Shown piece by piece: positions 7,438 through 8,456 of a DNA stretch of 8,456 nt. The DNA is from CBDULX01 sp048550535 (GTDB taxonomy: Bacteria > Pseudomonadota > Gammaproteobacteria > SZUA-229): the NCBI GenBank assembly GCA_048550535.1, contig JBLYYN010000122.1, positions 1 through 8,456 on the forward strand, read 5' to 3'. The translations under genes were made by a program, and so were the position numbers. Within the stretch, counting starts at the first letter, position 1; each line of letters opens with the position of its first letter. The notes beneath the pieces were generated by a model, which was not told the origin of the DNA, ran no database searches, and saw nothing but the letters and a program-made list of their open reading frames with translations.

Positions 7438-7949
7438 TATTGTCTCTCCTGAACTTGTGCAGAGTGCTGCATTTCTATGGCAGCAACAGGACACAGGGAT
7501 ACACATTCACCACAGCCATTACAGGCTGAAGCATCAAAGTCGATAAGTGCTACACCACCTACTGCCAGTTTGAATCTAATCGCCCGTGTTTCACACACAT
7601 CACCACAGGAACGACAAACCACACCCTTTTCGGACAAACAGTTATTTTTAATACGGGCAGAAATGCTCCAGGGGGAAGACTGATTGCTGGCTAAGAGGGC
7701 AATGGCCTGTGTCTGGCAAGCTTTGGCACAGGCCTGGCAATAATCACAACCGCCCTGGCTGAAATTGACTTCAGGAAACCCTGCCGCACCGCGAATTAAA
7801 ATGTTCTGAGGACAGGCTGTTATGCAATCATCACATCGCGTGCAGAGCTCGGTAAATTCATCTTCAGTTTTTGACCAGGGTGGTCTGAAGGGTAGCTCGG
7901 CATTAAAATCACCCCGTAGAAACTGCATTCTGTTTAAGCGTGTTGCCAT
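7437..7949 (-). CDS. napF: NapF, cytoplasmic ferredoxin-type accessory protein
   Basis: A 170-residue cytoplasmic Fe-S protein implicated in NapA maturation or redox activation before export. Cysteines fall in four groups (numbering from the chosen start): C36/39/42/46, C68/71/74/78, C104/112/115/119 and C143/146/149/153. Family landmarks are the early L-N-R-M-Q-F-L-R-G segment, R-P-P-W at about 21-24 and the G-A-A-G-F-P-E-V-N-F stretch after the first cluster motif. The frame also has an ATG eight codons upstream at 7973-7971. I prefer 7949 because the mapped promoter would leave only about seven bases before the upstream ATG, which has no ribosome site, whereas AGGA precedes the 7949 ATG (with a short spacing of three to four bases), and the length is nearer the usual 160-170. 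It is the first gene of the operon and its stop overlaps the napD start. Confidence 0.94.
   Translation of the reverse strand: MATRLNRMQFLRGDFNAELPFRPPWSKTEDEFTELCTRCDDCITACPQNILIRGAAGFPEVNFSQGGCDYCQACAKACQTQAIALLASNQSSPWSISARIKNNCLSEKGVVCRSCGDVCETRAIRFKLAVGGVALIDFDASACNGCGECVSLCPVAAIEMQHSAQVQERQ
7446..7450 (-). promoter_or_regulatory. Ribosome binding site deciding the napD start
   Basis: The minus strand reads AGGAG here, eight bases before the ATG at 7437-7435. It lies inside the last codons of napF and is the best Shine-Dalgarno match in the operon. It rules in favour of the short napD product over the longer frame that begins at 7506. Confidence 0.75.
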
Positions 7950-7986
7950 TATTCCTGCCAAAAGCGACGCCATAGCCGCGAGTAAA

Positions 7987-8028
7987 ATTTTGCACTGTTT
8001 AAGGGGAATGGCATTTGACCTTGGTCAA
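7987..8028 (-). promoter_or_regulatory. Proximal CRP/FNR-type operator and napF promoter
   Basis: The box at 8015-8028 is a perfect 14-bp palindrome, TTGACC-TT-GGTCAA, matching the TTGAC-N4-GTCAA form of CRP/FNR-family sites. It differs from the FNR consensus TTGAT-N4-ATCAA at one position in each half, which could suit FNR/Anr or a Dnr/NnrR-like nitric oxide regulator. On the minus strand CAAAAT (7992-7987) fits a -10 element at four of six and lies where it should if the box is centred near -41.5. That is the class II activator geometry used at anaerobic promoters. Transcription would start near 7980, about 31 bases before the preferred napF ATG. The -10 and start point are inferred, the palindrome is seen directly. 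Confidence 0.68.
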
Positions 8029-8045
8029 TCGCTGCCAGTATTAAA

Positions 8046-8059
8046 TGACTATTCAGTCA
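8046..8059. promoter_or_regulatory. Dyad TGACT-N4-AGTCA, possible operator
   Basis: An exact 5-4-5 inverted repeat, TGACT ATTC AGTCA. It has the same overall 14-bp geometry as the two FNR-type boxes but different half sites. Its centre is 31 bases upstream of the proximal box centre, close to three helical turns. The following bases continue with CAGTCAGCTAGCT, giving small direct and inverted repeats. A short dyad like this can arise by chance, so the role is unproven. Confidence 0.3.
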
Positions 8060-8107
8060 GTCAGCTAGCTTTTTCACTTCTCGTAATTAAACTCATCTAC
8101 TGGAATT

Positions 8108-8123
8108 TGCCATGAAAATGGCA
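8108..8123. promoter_or_regulatory. Dyad TGCCAT-N4-ATGGCA, possible operator
   Basis: A perfect 6-4-6 inverted repeat with spacer GAAA, centred about 94 bases upstream of the proximal FNR-type box. It does not fit the NarL/NarP heptamer consensus (TACYYMT in a 7-2-7 arrangement) nor CRP (TGTGA-N6-TCACA). It could be the site of an unidentified regulator or a small hairpin. Its length makes it less likely to be chance than the other short dyads here. Confidence 0.35.
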
Positions 8124-8191
8124 TGGAATGACCTGACCAATAACGTAGCTGGGAGGATGGGCTCAGGGAGGGCTTATTGCAATGCAAAAAT

Positions 8192-8205
8192 TTGAGATTA
8201 ATCAA
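8192..8205. promoter_or_regulatory. Distal FNR/Anr-type box
   Basis: TTGAG-ATTA-ATCAA matches the FNR consensus TTGAT-N4-ATCAA at nine of ten specified positions, and the flanks extend the symmetry by one base (T...A). It is centred 177 bases upstream of the proximal box, too far for direct class I or II activation of the predicted napF start. It may act on a second upstream promoter or on a divergent gene beyond the right edge. Confidence 0.55.
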
Positions 8206-8289
8206 ATTACATAGTGTCAAAAAAACTTGTCGCAGGAACTATGTCCCAGATCAAGTTTCGAAATTTAGCAGATTATTACTTGTTAATAT

Positions 8290-8456
8290 GAAGTCTGAAG
8301 TCTGAAGTCTGAAGTCTGAAGTCTGAAGTCTGAAGTCTGAAGTCTGAAGTCTGAAGTCTGAGGTCTGAGGTCTGAGGTCTGAGGTCTGAGGTCTGAGGTC
8401 TGAGGTCTGAGGTCTGAGGTCTGAGGTCTGAGGTCTGAGGTCTGAGGTCTGAGGTC
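8290..8456. repeat. Heptamer tandem repeat array in two pure blocks
   Basis: Uninterrupted 7-base repeats: ten perfect copies of GAAGTCT (8290-8359), then thirteen perfect copies and six bases of a fourteenth of GAGGTCT (8360-8456), reaching the window edge. The two units differ only by A versus G at position 3 and switch once, without mixing. Because the period is seven, every plus-strand frame meets TGA once per 21 bases, whereas the minus strand has no stop in any frame and would read as a seven-residue repeat (R-L-Q-T-S-D-F or R-P-Q-T-S-D-L). Minus frames close within about 20 bases of leaving the array and no start codon lies in it, so a protein is unlikely. The array resembles intergenic heptamer repeats known from other bacteria, for example the STRR elements of cyanobacteria. 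Confidence 0.97.

Larger units (their letters stand above)
7950..8289. other. napF upstream control region, non-coding
   Basis: This stretch of about 340 bases contains no convincing gene. The longest start-to-stop frame on the plus strand is 27 codons (ATG at 8112, stop TGA at 8193-8195) and has no recognisable product. The right half is AT-rich. The region holds a promoter directed at napF, two CRP/FNR-type palindromes and several further short dyads, then gives way to the heptamer array. It may also serve a divergent plus-strand gene beyond the right edge. I see no rRNA, tRNA or riboswitch structure. Confidence 0.6.

Noticed and set aside
7438..7506. N-terminal extension of napD (MCIPVSCCCHRN...)
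   Set aside because: It overlaps napF in another frame, is Cys-rich without a known role, and the ATG at 7437 has a much better ribosome site and gives the usual family length.
1794..7949. A missing or broken nap component
   Set aside because: All seven genes are full length, with every expected cluster, heme and Mo ligand visible. The absence of napE is normal for this operon type.
8001..8011. NarL/NarP-like heptamer on the minus strand (TTCCCCT)
   Set aside because: A single heptamer with one mismatch to TACYYMT and no partner in the 7-2-7 arrangement; too weak to call.
8177..8187. Dyad TTGCA-A-TGCAA
   Set aside because: Eleven bases with a one-base centre in AT-rich sequence is within what chance gives, and it matches no operator I know.
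8112..8195. A 27-codon plus-strand frame starting within the 6-4-6 palindrome (MKMAWNDLTNNVAG...)
   Set aside because: It is short, has only a weak purine stretch upstream, no recognisable family, and ends inside the distal FNR-type box. I would reconsider if it were conserved in relatives.
8290..8456. CRISPR array or iteron-type origin
   Set aside because: The units are seven bases with no spacers, so this is not CRISPR. Iterons are usually longer (about 17-22 bases) and accompanied by a rep gene or DnaA boxes, which are not seen.

Overview
The window carries a complete periplasmic nitrate reductase (Nap) operon, all on the minus strand, in the order napF-napD-napA-napG-napH-napB-napC. This is the gene set and order of the classic enterobacterial-type nap operon, without napE. 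Organisation, Tat signals, heme motifs and codon use point to a nitrate-respiring gammaproteobacterium, but no phylogenetic marker is present, so genus cannot be named.

Layout from right to left, following transcription. (1) 8290-8456: a perfect heptamer tandem array that runs off the right edge, made of two pure blocks (10 copies of GAAGTCT, then at least 13 of GAGGTCT). (2) About 7950-8289: a non-coding control region holding two CRP/FNR-type palindromes, two further 5-4-5 or 6-4-6 dyads, and a promoter whose -10 is correctly spaced from the proximal FNR-type box. (3) 7949-1794: the seven nap genes, packed with stop/start overlaps (TAATG or ATGA) at four of six junctions, which suggests translational coupling. 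(4) 1744-1767: a strong rho-independent terminator closing the operon. (5) 1641-727: a DmeF-type cation diffusion facilitator, likely with its own promoter. (6) 589-194: a small four-helix membrane protein of unknown function. (7) 1-193: no recognisable gene.

The Nap proteins work as an electron chain. NapC (membrane tetraheme cytochrome) and NapH-NapG (membrane plus periplasmic Fe-S proteins) take electrons from the quinol pool. NapB (diheme cytochrome) hands them to NapA (Mo-bisMGD and one 4Fe-4S), which reduces nitrate to nitrite in the periplasm. NapD binds the NapA Tat signal and times its export. NapF is a cytoplasmic Fe-S accessory protein for NapA maturation. The core operon is conventional; the less ordinary material is the upstream control region, the segregated heptamer array and the unassigned left edge.
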